A stretch of 8,583 nucleotides of DNA from JARDZI01 sp041639705 (GTDB taxonomy: Bacteria; Bacillota; Clostridia; Clostridiales; Caloramatoraceae): NCBI GenBank assembly GCA_041639705.1, contig JBEQBT010000142.1, positions 1 through 8,583 on the forward strand, read 5' to 3'. Below the pieces are notes generated by a model. The model was not told the DNA's origin and ran no database searches. It saw only the letters and a program-made list of their open reading frames with translations. A program made the translations under genes and the position numbers. Positions 1 through 6,362 of the stretch are shown here, one piece after another (position 1 is the stretch's first letter; the number at the start of each line of letters is the position of its first letter).

Positions 1-900
1 TCAAGAACTCAGTATGGATTTAAACAGGTGGATAGGAAGGAATGGGAGGTTATGTCAACTGCTGCGGTGCTGGATTATGTCTCATCAAATGGCTTTAATG
101 ATATATTATTTATAAAAAAGAATGGAGATTTCAAACCATATGTAAAAAAAGGTGAAGAAATATATATATTAATGAGTATGGTTGAAGGAAAAAAGTTAAA
201 GCTTAGAACTGAAAGCAATGGATTGGTATTTGCAGAGCTTCTTGCAAAATTTCATAGTGCGGCAGAAGGATTCATTCAACCTCCAGGAATAAAAATCCGG
301 GTTGATTGGGGAAAACGTATGGAAAGGCTTAGAATGCTTACTTCCCACCTTGAAAAATATATTAATTATATTAGAAACAAGGAAGTATTAAGTCAGTTTG
401 AGGAGTACACATGGCAGTACACTGAAATACTTATTAAAAGGGCAAGGGCTGCAATGAAAATATTAAAATCACTCGGTTACTTAAGAGCCCTTGAGGGGAG
501 TATGAAAAGGAAGGAAATATGTATTAACTGCATTTCAAGTAACACTGCTATTATTAAGGGAGATAATGCAGTAATTAGTAAGATATTTGAAATTGGATAC
601 AATATGGCCGAGGAGGATGTTGCTGCTCTTATAAAAAAGCTTATTATAGAAACAGGTGACAGGGGAATGTTTGATAGGGTAATAGTTAAATATTCTGAGA
701 CTAGAGAGGTCGGAGAGGATTCAGAAAACATTATAAAAGCTCTTGTATCCTATCCATCTGATTCTATAAAGGTAATACTAAAATATTATAACCACACTAA
801 GGACATGATTGATGAGGATGTTTTATATAATACAGGAATGATGGAAAAGTTCAATAAATATATAGTTAGAGAGCTTTTGACGGATGTTTTGGGGGGATAA
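1..900 (+). CDS. CotS-family spore coat protein, probable pseudokinase (5' partial)
   Basis: The frame is open from the first base of the window to TAA at 898-900, so the gene starts upstream. The GTG at 28 is not the start, because the residues before it (YGFKQV) look like the kinase-fold beta-3 strand with its lysine. Visible family features are a WxxG-like 'MSMVEGKKL' segment, then 'LAKFHSAAEGF' (the usual 'LA.FH.AS.GY' helix), and a C-terminal helical region. This is the aminoglycoside-phosphotransferase-like fold of CotS/YsxE/YutH proteins of the spore coat. Aligned by eye to the next gene, the catalytic loop reads 'ICINCISSNTAII' instead of 'LCHHDLAHHNILI'. The catalytic Asp is replaced by Cys (codon 529-531) and the metal-binding Asn by Thr (544-546). 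The 'IDFD' metal motif is also lost. B. subtilis CotS is similarly degenerate, so a structural or scaffolding coat role is likely. Two bases separate it from the next gene, indicating one operon. Family assignment is good; the exact role is inferred. Confidence 0.8.
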   Translation, partial: SRTQYGFKQVDRKEWEVMSTAAVLDYVSSNGFNDILFIKKNGDFKPYVKKGEEIYILMSMVEGKKLKLRTESNGLVFAELLAKFHSAAEGFIQPPGIKIRVDWGKRMERLRMLTSHLEKYINYIRNKEVLSQFEEYTWQYTEILIKRARAAMKILKSLGYLRALEGSMKRKEICINCISSNTAIIKGDNAVISKIFEIGYNMAEEDVAALIKKLIIETGDRGMFDRVIVKYSETREVGEDSENIIKALVSYPSDSIKVILKYYNHTKDMIDEDVLYNTGMMEKFNKYIVRELLTDVLGG

Positions 901-902
901 GG

Positions 903-1925
903 ATGGAATATAGGTACAGGGATAAGGCATATTTATCTAACTATTCACTTGACACTAGGTTATTTGATTATTTTGATTTTCTAGTTGAAGATGCAGCTCC
1001 TATTAGGTCAGTGTATATATTAAATACTAATATGGGATTGAAAATATTAAAAAAAGTTGATTACAGCATGGAAGAATTGGATTTTATTTATAATTCTCTA
1101 AATATAATTAGAAAAAAATATCCATATGTTATTAACTTTAAAGAGAGTATTGAAGGTAAGCCCTATGTGAAGTATGAGAATGGAATATATGTGGTTCTTG
1201 ATATTATTGATGGAAGGGATTGTGTATTTGAGAATCCACTAGACCTGAAAAAGGCAGCCTCAGCACTGGCTATGCTTCATAAAGCAGGGGGGGAGGTAGC
1301 TTCAAATAATACTTTACGAAACAATCTTGGGAAGCTATTGGAAAAATATGAGGATAAGCTTAGGGCATTGGAAAAGTACAAGGAAATTGCAAATATGCAT
1401 GTCAATAAAAGCGAATTTGACGTGATTTATTTAAGATATGCTGACTACTATATTTCCTGTATAAAGAAAGCATGTATCTATCTTAAAAAGTCTAGCTACA
1501 AAGAATTGTGCAGTTTTAAGCATACCCTTTGTCATCATGACCTTGCCCATCATAATATTTTGATAGGAAAGGATGATAATGTATATTTCATTGATTTTGA
1601 TTATTCTGTAATTGACCTTCCATATCATGATTTATCAAATTTAATTACCAAGGCTATTAAGCATAATGAATGGGATATTGGCTTTGCAAATATTATCATT
1701 GAAGGGTATATGGAAAATAGAGAAATGTCGAGGGATGAAATTGAGGTTTTATATGGATATCTACTGTTTCCCCAGGATTTTTATGATATTGCATCAAACT
1801 ATTATATGAAAACCAGGGGATGGGAGGAGGATGAATTTAGGGATAAATTAAAGAGAAAAGCTGAATACTTAGATGACAGGGAGAAATTTCTTAAAGAATT
1901 TGAACAAAGATGGCTGCAGGCTTAA
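903..1925 (+). CDS. CotS-family spore coat protein, kinase-like with intact catalytic motifs
   Basis: A 340-residue protein whose ATG at 903 follows a G-rich ribosome binding site (891-896) at the very end of the upstream gene, so translation is probably coupled. The N-lobe has 'YILNTNMGLKILKKVD' (about residues 38-53), matching the CotS beta-2/beta-3 region 'yylkTnkG.k.LKk'. 'ALAMLHKAGGE' follows at 121-131. The catalytic loop HHDLAHHNIL (211-220) matches the phosphotransferase Brenner motif, with Asp213 and Asn218. IDFD (230-233) supplies the Mg-binding Asp231. 'YHDLSNLI' (241-248) and the C-terminal FP..FY..A..YY helix (289-301) are typical of the family. Members are coat or outer spore proteins, made in the mother cell, related to aminoglycoside and choline kinases; a substrate is not known from sequence. 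Unlike its upstream partner, this copy could be an active phosphotransferase. Length is normal for the family (about 320-350 residues). Confidence 0.88.
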   Translation: MEYRYRDKAYLSNYSLDTRLFDYFDFLVEDAAPIRSVYILNTNMGLKILKKVDYSMEELDFIYNSLNIIRKKYPYVINFKESIEGKPYVKYENGIYVVLDIIDGRDCVFENPLDLKKAASALAMLHKAGGEVASNNTLRNNLGKLLEKYEDKLRALEKYKEIANMHVNKSEFDVIYLRYADYYISCIKKACIYLKKSSYKELCSFKHTLCHHDLAHHNILIGKDDNVYFIDFDYSVIDLPYHDLSNLITKAIKHNEWDIGFANIIIEGYMENREMSRDEIEVLYGYLLFPQDFYDIASNYYMKTRGWEEDEFRDKLKRKAEYLDDREKFLKEFEQRWLQA

Positions 1926-1941
1926 ACCTGAAGCCATCTTT
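1906..1941. terminator. Hairpin terminator between convergent operons
   Basis: AAAGATGGCT (1906-1915) pairs with AGCCATCTTT (1932-1941). An inner CAGG/CCTG stem encloses a six-base loop (1921-1926) that contains most of the stop codon of the kinase-like coat gene. On the plus strand it runs into TTTT then A-rich sequence. On the minus strand the tail is TTTGTTC, a weaker U-tract. It lies 20 bases past the stop of the germination operon, so it probably ends both transcripts. The hairpin is seen directly; bidirectional activity is inferred. Confidence 0.65.
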
Positions 1942-1961
1942 TAAAACAATATTATAAAAGG

Positions 1962-3050
1962 TTATTGATGCTTAAGCTTTCTCACCTGGATTCCTGCAAT
2001 TATTAACGTAATCAAGGGTAATATAACAGTGAAGGGAATTGAATAATACATGTAATTTTCAGAAGCCCATTCGAACATTTCTATTGTGCTTTTATATACA
2101 AAAATTGTAACAATTGAAACCATTAGCCCAACAGGAGCTACAATCTGCCTGTAGTCACTTATATTAAATAATTTTGAAAATCCAATACATGAGATGTACA
2201 AGCAAATACTTTGCTTTACAAAACCAAATAATATGTAATTAATACCTGTTATGACTTCAAGCCTGGTAATAAATTCTTTTATATTTATAATACCTGCTGC
2301 TGTATATGCTGGAAAATAATAGGCTAAATCAATCCATTCACCAAGAACTAGAGTATTTCTTGTGGATACTATAATAAAAAGAATGCCGGTAATTATGGTA
2401 CTCAAAAAATATATTTTAAAAACTTTATTTTTATTTTTGAGAGATGAAAAAACAAATGATAATAAAAAAGTTTCTGCAAAGGGAAATCCAAAGGCTGAAA
2501 TGGCACCACCTATTACAGGGGTAAATCCGTTGTATAATATTGGTTTGAGGTTGTCAATAACAATCTTTGGAATCAGCAGCATTGTCAATGCTGCAACTAA
2601 AATCAGAACTAATGGCAAAACAAATGAAGCGAAGCGCCCAATAACCTCGATACCTGCCTTTACAATCCAAATAGCTAAAATACCAATAATCAGGCTAATA
2701 AAATATATTGGTGTTTCAGGAAAGTTCATTATCTGTATAAATTCACTTGTATTTCTATTAACTAGTATAGCGAGATGAATAGAGAAGAAAACCAAAAAAA
2801 ACGAATTTATTTTCCCAATTATCTTTCCAAATACCTGTTCCTGCAAATCAAAAAAGTCCTTTCCGGGAAAAATTGATACCAGTCGTGCATATACAAAAAG
2901 CATTGGTGTTATCATAACCATAGCAATAATTATTGAAATCCAGCTATCCTTGCCGGCTCCCCTCCAGGGTGCCATAATCATTGAACTTCCCAATGTATAT
3001 ATAATTATTACACAAATACCCTGCCTGTTTGATATAATTTCCTTATTCAT
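1962..3050 (-). CDS. GerA-type germinant receptor B subunit (spore permease, GerAB/GerKB type)
   Basis: An integral membrane protein of 362 residues with about ten hydrophobic segments, matching the endospore germination permease family (APC-superfamily fold) in length and layout. Recognisable family features are the N-terminal 'ISNRQGICVIIIYTLGSSM' start of helix 1, 'KDSWISIIIA' before helix 2, and 'GFPFAETFLL' in the middle (the family's 'yPFgE' segment). In known receptors the B subunit sits in the spore inner membrane and helps form the germinant-binding pocket. The frame can be extended to GTG at 3059, but that GTG lies inside the GAGGTG ribosome binding site. The ATG at 3050, eight bases downstream of it, is the better start. 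It is the last gene of the operon, 25 bases after the D-like gene. The ligand cannot be predicted. Confidence 0.9.
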   Translation of the reverse strand: MNKEIISNRQGICVIIIYTLGSSMIMAPWRGAGKDSWISIIIAMVMITPMLFVYARLVSIFPGKDFFDLQEQVFGKIIGKINSFFLVFFSIHLAILVNRNTSEFIQIMNFPETPIYFISLIIGILAIWIVKAGIEVIGRFASFVLPLVLILVAALTMLLIPKIVIDNLKPILYNGFTPVIGGAISAFGFPFAETFLLSFVFSSLKNKNKVFKIYFLSTIITGILFIIVSTRNTLVLGEWIDLAYYFPAYTAAGIINIKEFITRLEVITGINYILFGFVKQSICLYISCIGFSKLFNISDYRQIVAPVGLMVSIVTIFVYKSTIEMFEWASENYMYYSIPFTVILPLITLIIAGIQVRKLKHQ

Positions 3051-3058
3051 ATTACTCA

Positions 3059-3064
3059 CACCTC
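3059..3064 (-). promoter_or_regulatory. Ribosome binding site fixing the B-subunit start
   Basis: On the minus strand GAGGTG occupies 3064-3059 and is followed by an eight-base spacer before ATG at 3050. The in-frame GTG at 3059 overlaps this site and so is unlikely to initiate. Confidence 0.7.
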
Positions 3065-3075
3065 AAATTAAATAC

Positions 3076-3291
3076 TTATATATTAAAGATTGAAAAAATA
3101 ATTTTTTTTACAGGAAGTGAAGGACTAGGCAAAGGTATACCCATTGCTGTCAGCGAAATCATTATTAAATCCAATGTAATTATTACTGTATATATCCAAA
3201 ACACCTTCCATTGTTTTTTTCTATACATTGGTATAAGGTCAGATATTATATAGTAAAACGAAATTAATAAAAAAATAACAATCATTAACAT
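3076..3291 (-). CDS. Small two-helix membrane protein, GerA-type receptor D-like subunit
   Basis: A 71-residue protein with two hydrophobic segments (about residues 3-21 and 29-51) joined by a short basic loop 'YRKKQWKVFW'. A conserved-looking tail 'PLPSP...VKKIIFSIF' follows (53-69). Small two-helix proteins encoded within or next to GerA-type operons are known as D subunits in Bacillus species, where they modulate receptor-dependent germination. Size, topology, tail motif and context all fit. The ATG at 3291 is three bases after the stop of the C-subunit gene. GGAG at 3303-3300 lies eight bases upstream, so this is a genuine translated gene and not spacer. An internal ATG at 3285 is possible. 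The D assignment rests on context and topology, since the sequence itself is poorly conserved. Confidence 0.78.
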   Translation of the reverse strand: MLMIVIFLLISFYYIISDLIPMYRKKQWKVFWIYTVIITLDLIMISLTAMGIPLPSPSLPVKKIIFSIFNI

Positions 3292-3294
3292 ATG

Positions 3295-4455
3295 CTATTC
3301 TCCATTTTCAATGGGTTTATTTATAAAGCCAGAGGATCTGATATCAACCTCTGATTTAACATTTACATCCAGTTCTTTAAATAAATCATCCCAATCAGCT
3401 GATATACTTCTCCAGGTGGAGGGCATTTTATTCTTAATTGACTCTCCAAAACCAAAAATATCTGAGGCATATTCATCTTGAACTTTTTGTATTAACCCAA
3501 TAATATTCTTTTCTATAGATTTTTCAGTTGCTTTTTTTAGTTCAGCCATACCTTTTTTATCTATAAAGTTACCTCTGCCTCCATGCTCACCAATTCCAAG
3601 GGATGTTTTCACATTTAAATTAATTATTAATTTTCCATTTGAGAACTCAGGATTTATTTTTGTTTTATTATCAAATATTTCAAGAGCCACACTTGGACTA
3701 ACATTTTCATCACTTTGCATTTCAGGAAGTATTCCACCTTTTATTAAATTTCTTATAAATAAAAGATACTTAGTATCATTACCATCAAGAAAACCTATAA
3801 GCTTATCCTTTTTAAATACTGCTGTCCCAGAAACCTCCATTGTTTTCTCCCCATTAACAACAGTAACATAAGCTGTGGGAAGTATTGAAGACAGGCTTTC
3901 TGAAGTAAGTGACTGAACTAATTTATAACCTTCTACAAATGGAGCTTTTGAAAGATTTTTTTGTGCTTTCAGCATATCATACATAATAAAGCTGTTTATA
4001 TTTTCCTCTTCATTCCTTAATTGAAGTAATTCACCTGCTGTTTTCTCCCCCGAAATTACAAAATTTATTTCAATTCTTGGTTCAGTGTCCCTAATTACCC
4101 AGTCAATAATTTGAGAAATGCCTTCTTTGGCGACCTCCTGACTGATAATAAACACCTTTGCATGACTAAAATATAATTTTTTATCTGAAATTTTAATCAT
4201 ATTTCGTATAGCATCAAACAAGGTTTCTCCCTCTGCTTGCAGTATTTTAGGACTGAATGTAGATTTACCCATACCGCTTTTAATATCAACTACTTCTGAT
4301 GTCACAAGATACTTATCTCCTTTTGAACTTTTATCTACTGCAAAGCCTGCAACAACATTCAGTTCATTAATTTCTCTATAGTTCCAGCATCCAGATAATA
4401 ATAATGCAAGCAGCATTACTACAATGAAATTAAGATAGGATATAACTTTTTTCAT
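3295..4455 (-). CDS. GerA-type germinant receptor C subunit (Ger(x)C lipoprotein)
   Basis: A 386-residue protein beginning with a lipoprotein signal: basic 'MKK', a hydrophobic stretch to residue 20, then lipobox LSGC with Cys23 as the lipidated residue. 'CWNYREINEL' right after the cysteine is the hallmark start of mature Ger(x)C proteins. The family layout follows: an N-terminal domain with 'VVAGFAVDK' and 'SHAKVFIISQEVAKEGI', and the C-terminal Ger(x)C domain (about 205-375). The protein would be anchored by diacylglycerol to the outer face of the spore inner membrane, as part of the A-B-C receptor. Its ATG (4455) overlaps the A-subunit stop in an ATGA arrangement. AGGAGG (4470-4465) lies nine bases upstream, so translation is probably coupled. 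Length is normal and nothing looks broken. Confidence 0.93.
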   Translation of the reverse strand: MKKVISYLNFIVVMLLALLLSGCWNYREINELNVVAGFAVDKSSKGDKYLVTSEVVDIKSGMGKSTFSPKILQAEGETLFDAIRNMIKISDKKLYFSHAKVFIISQEVAKEGISQIIDWVIRDTEPRIEINFVISGEKTAGELLQLRNEEENINSFIMYDMLKAQKNLSKAPFVEGYKLVQSLTSESLSSILPTAYVTVVNGEKTMEVSGTAVFKKDKLIGFLDGNDTKYLLFIRNLIKGGILPEMQSDENVSPSVALEIFDNKTKINPEFSNGKLIINLNVKTSLGIGEHGGRGNFIDKKGMAELKKATEKSIEKNIIGLIQKVQDEYASDIFGFGESIKNKMPSTWRSISADWDDLFKELDVNVKSEVDIRSSGFINKPIENGE

Positions 4456-5999
4456 GATTTCCTTCCTCCTGAAGTTTTCCTTTTGAAATTTTTAGCTGCA
4501 ATAAATTTAGGTCTATAATTCATATACCACCATGGCGCTCTGATAAATGTATCCTTTAAATCCTGAAAGTCGAAGGATGATAGTTCCAGATTAGCCATGT
4601 AGGGTACTCCGAAGGAACGAATTTCGTACAGATGTATGAGAAGGCCTATACAGCCAGCTAATATTCCATATATCCCAAGGAAAGAGGCTAAAATCAAAAA
4701 AATTATTCTTAGCAGCAGTGCTGCAGTTTTAATTTTAGTTATCATAAGACTTGTAATGCTGGAAAAAGCTATAACAATTACCATAGGGGCTGATACAAGT
4801 CTTGCATCAACTGCAGCCTGACCAATTACTAGTGTCCCAACAATGCTTAAAGCCTGACCTATATAGGTAGGCATACGTGCTCCTGCTTCTCTAAGAAGTT
4901 CAAATACAAGTGTCATTACTAATGCTGAAACTATTGTGGGAAAGGGTATTCCCTTCCTTGCTGCCATAATGCTCAGAAGCAATGGTGTAGGTATAAGCTC
5001 CTGGTGAAATGTGGTGAATGACACATATAAAGCAGAAACAGTTATAGTAAGGATAAAGCCCATAACTCTGAAAATACGTATTATAGATCCGCTATAAAAA
5101 TTTTCAAAGTAATCTTCATTTACCTGAAAATATTCCATAAATAGATGTGGTACTGTAATAACAAATGGATTACCTTCTATAAAAATAGCAATCCGCCCTT
5201 CAAGCAGCTTTGCTGATACCACATCAGGTCTTTCCGTATACCCAATGGTTTCAAATATGGAAAGAGGGCTATCCTTAATCAACTCCTGTACATAGCTGAT
5301 ACCAAGAATGGCATCGATTTCGATATCCTTTAATCTTTTGTATAGTTCCTGCAGAATTTTTTCGTTTGCTATGCCTTCAATGTAGCTTATGCAAATTCTT
5401 GTATTAGACCTAACACCAAGTGTTATAAAATTGAATTTTAAATCAGGTGTCTGAAGCTTTCTTCTGAATAGGGAGAGATTCACCATCAAAGATTCTGTAA
5501 AGCCTTCCCTAGGTGCTAAGACAGCCATCTCTGATGTAGGCTCATCAATGGATCTGATTTGCCAGCCTTTACTGCCTATTACTAATGCTTCCTTTGAACC
5601 ATTGATTAAAAGTAAAGTATCTCCACTGATTATGGACTGGAGCATTATCTGAATACTTGATGTTTTCTCAATATCATTAGAAATAATAACCTTGTTAAAT
5701 AAATCATTAAAAAAATCTTTCTTGTCATTTAAGAATTTATTTTCTAAAATTGGCTTAATTATACTTTCATAAATAATTGCGCTATTAGCCATACCCTCAA
5801 CATAAATTACACAGCACTTTATGCTCTCGTTGTTTTGATTTGAAAAGCCTCTGTAAATAATTGTATCATCATTGCTGAATATTTCTTTAAACAGATTAAT
5901 GTTATCTGCCAATGAAGAATGGAGCTTTTTTTCATTGTATTTACTAGAAAACTCTTCAGTATTTTCCTTTGTTTTTTTTGCACGGGTAGTATTAAACAT
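4452..5999 (-). CDS. GerA-type germinant receptor A subunit (GerAA/GerKA type)
   Basis: The first gene of the germination operon; 515 residues from ATG 5999. The N-terminal soluble part contains 'NINLFKEIFSNDDTIIYRGF', the usual opening of A subunits. It also has 'EPTSEMAVLAPREGFTESL' (about 153-171), corresponding to the family's 'EP.sE..vRGPREGF.E'. The C-terminal half has about five membrane segments with 'FELLREAGARMP' (366-377) and 'RSFGVPYM' (461-468). It ends with the cytoplasmic tail 'DTFIRAPWW...RPKF'. Together with B, C and D it would form a nutrient-sensing receptor in the spore inner membrane. The frame stays open to TTG at 6185, but that 62-residue extension contains a candidate sigma-G promoter and part of a dispersed repeat, and has no family counterpart. 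ATG 5999, 12 bases after AGAAGG, gives normal length. ATG at 6011 is another option. 'VLAPREGF' and 'PYMAN' differ from the commoner 'RGPREGF' and 'PYxAP'. Confidence 0.92.
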   Translation of the reverse strand: MFNTTRAKKTKENTEEFSSKYNEKKLHSSLADNINLFKEIFSNDDTIIYRGFSNQNNESIKCCVIYVEGMANSAIIYESIIKPILENKFLNDKKDFFNDLFNKVIISNDIEKTSSIQIMLQSIISGDTLLLINGSKEALVIGSKGWQIRSIDEPTSEMAVLAPREGFTESLMVNLSLFRRKLQTPDLKFNFITLGVRSNTRICISYIEGIANEKILQELYKRLKDIEIDAILGISYVQELIKDSPLSIFETIGYTERPDVVSAKLLEGRIAIFIEGNPFVITVPHLFMEYFQVNEDYFENFYSGSIIRIFRVMGFILTITVSALYVSFTTFHQELIPTPLLLSIMAARKGIPFPTIVSALVMTLVFELLREAGARMPTYIGQALSIVGTLVIGQAAVDARLVSAPMVIVIAFSSITSLMITKIKTAALLLRIIFLILASFLGIYGILAGCIGLLIHLYEIRSFGVPYMANLELSSFDFQDLKDTFIRAPWWYMNYRPKFIAAKNFKRKTSGGRKS

Positions 6000-6011
6000 A
6001 TTTATAACCAT

Positions 6012-6017
6012 CCTTCT
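6012..6017 (-). promoter_or_regulatory. Ribosome binding site for the A subunit
   Basis: AGAAGG on the minus strand (6017-6012) lies 12 bases before ATG 5999 and immediately before ATG 6011. It is downstream of the candidate promoter, so it supports a start at 5999 rather than the upstream TTG. Confidence 0.5.
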
Positions 6018-6034
6018 AATATCTATTGAATAAT

Positions 6035-6064
6035 TAGTATTTTCTATGAGCAGGATTTTTATAC
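6035..6064 (-). promoter_or_regulatory. Candidate sigma-G (forespore) promoter of the germinant receptor operon
   Basis: On the minus strand, GTATA (6064-6060) is separated by exactly 18 bases from AATACTA (6041-6035). The sigma-G consensus is roughly GHATR, an 18-base spacer, then CATnHTA, so only the first base of the -10 element differs. Transcription would begin near 6028, leaving a leader of about 29 bases that contains the AGAAGG ribosome binding site. GerA-type operons are known sigma-G targets, so position and class agree. It is judged by eye only, in AT-rich sequence. Confidence 0.55.
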
Positions 6065-6125
6065 CAACAAGAAGGTGACAGGCATATGAGTTATTACATT
6101 TTTGAGTTATGCGTCGCATTGACCT

Positions 6126-6150
6126 GTCATTCTGAAAATAATGAAGGATC
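6126..6150. repeat. Degenerate half-copy of the GTCATCCTGAA-type palindromic repeat
   Basis: These 25 bases match 21 of 25 positions of the left arm of the hairpin repeat at 7664-7688 (differences at the 6th, 12th, 13th and 16th bases). No complementary right arm follows, so it is an unpaired half or remnant. Read on the minus strand it yields 'ILHYFQNDR', a peptide typical of spurious translations of this repeat type. ACCTGTCA also occurs twice nearby (6122-6129 and 6177-6184). Confidence 0.6.
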
Positions 6151-6207
6151 ATCTTTCTTGCGCATTCCTCTAAAACACCTGTCAAAATCTGACTATTCTT
6201 TACTAGA

Positions 6208-6257
6208 GCAAAACAAAATACCCCATATAGATTAAATACTTCTATAAGGGGTACTTT
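6208..6257 (-). terminator. Intrinsic terminator of the glycosyltransferase gene
   Basis: Arms 6241-6257 and 6215-6231 pair over 17 positions with one G-U and one mismatch, around a nine-base loop (6232-6240). On the minus strand the hairpin is followed by TATTTTGTTTTGC, a good U-tract. It lies about 105 bases past the glycosyltransferase stop and upstream of the receptor promoter, so the two minus-strand units are probably transcribed separately. Confidence 0.75.
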
Positions 6258-6341
6258 ATTACAATATTATTTTCTCACTTCTAAGTTGAAGGCTGAACTT
6301 TTCTAATTTGGAGAGATAGAATCACCTTTTATATCTTAATG

Positions 6342-6357
6342 TCCAGCTTTTGCTGGA
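6342..6357. other. Small stem-loop just after the glycosyltransferase gene
   Basis: TCCAGC and GCTGGA form a perfect six-base stem with a TTTT loop on the plus strand (AAAA on the transcript), five bases beyond the glycosyltransferase stop. No U-tract follows on the minus strand, so it is not a complete terminator. It could stabilise the 3' end of the mRNA. Confidence 0.35.
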
Positions 6358-6362
6358 AGAGT

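Larger units (their letters stand above)
6000..6362. other. Gene-free region between the glycosyltransferase and germination operon
   Basis: These 363 bases hold, from right to left, a small stem-loop, the glycosyltransferase terminator, the half-repeat, the candidate sigma-G promoter and the A-subunit ribosome binding site. The open frame across 6000-6185 (minus) is judged non-coding for the reasons given under the A subunit. Nothing else was recognised. Confidence 0.6.

Noticed and set aside
28..30. GTG as the start of the first CotS-family gene
   Set aside because: The frame is open to the window edge, and kinase-fold residues including the beta-3 lysine lie upstream of it.
477..731. Open frame on the minus strand, 84 codons
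   Set aside because: Antisense shadow of the CotS-family pseudokinase; low-complexity Ser/Ile-rich translation, no ribosome binding site and no family features.
1431..1628. Open frame on the minus strand, 65 codons
   Set aside because: Antisense to the conserved catalytic region of the kinase-like coat gene; no independent support.
2362..2778. Open frame on the plus strand, 138 codons
   Set aside because: Antisense to the B-subunit permease, whose protein features are clear; the plus-strand translation looks like no family.
4636..4821. Open frame on the plus strand, 61 codons
   Set aside because: Antisense to the A-subunit membrane region; its hydrophobicity comes from the opposite strand's codons.
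6282..6310. Small inverted repeat AAGTT...AACTT in the intergenic region
   Set aside because: Five-base arms in AT-rich DNA; not distinguishable from chance.
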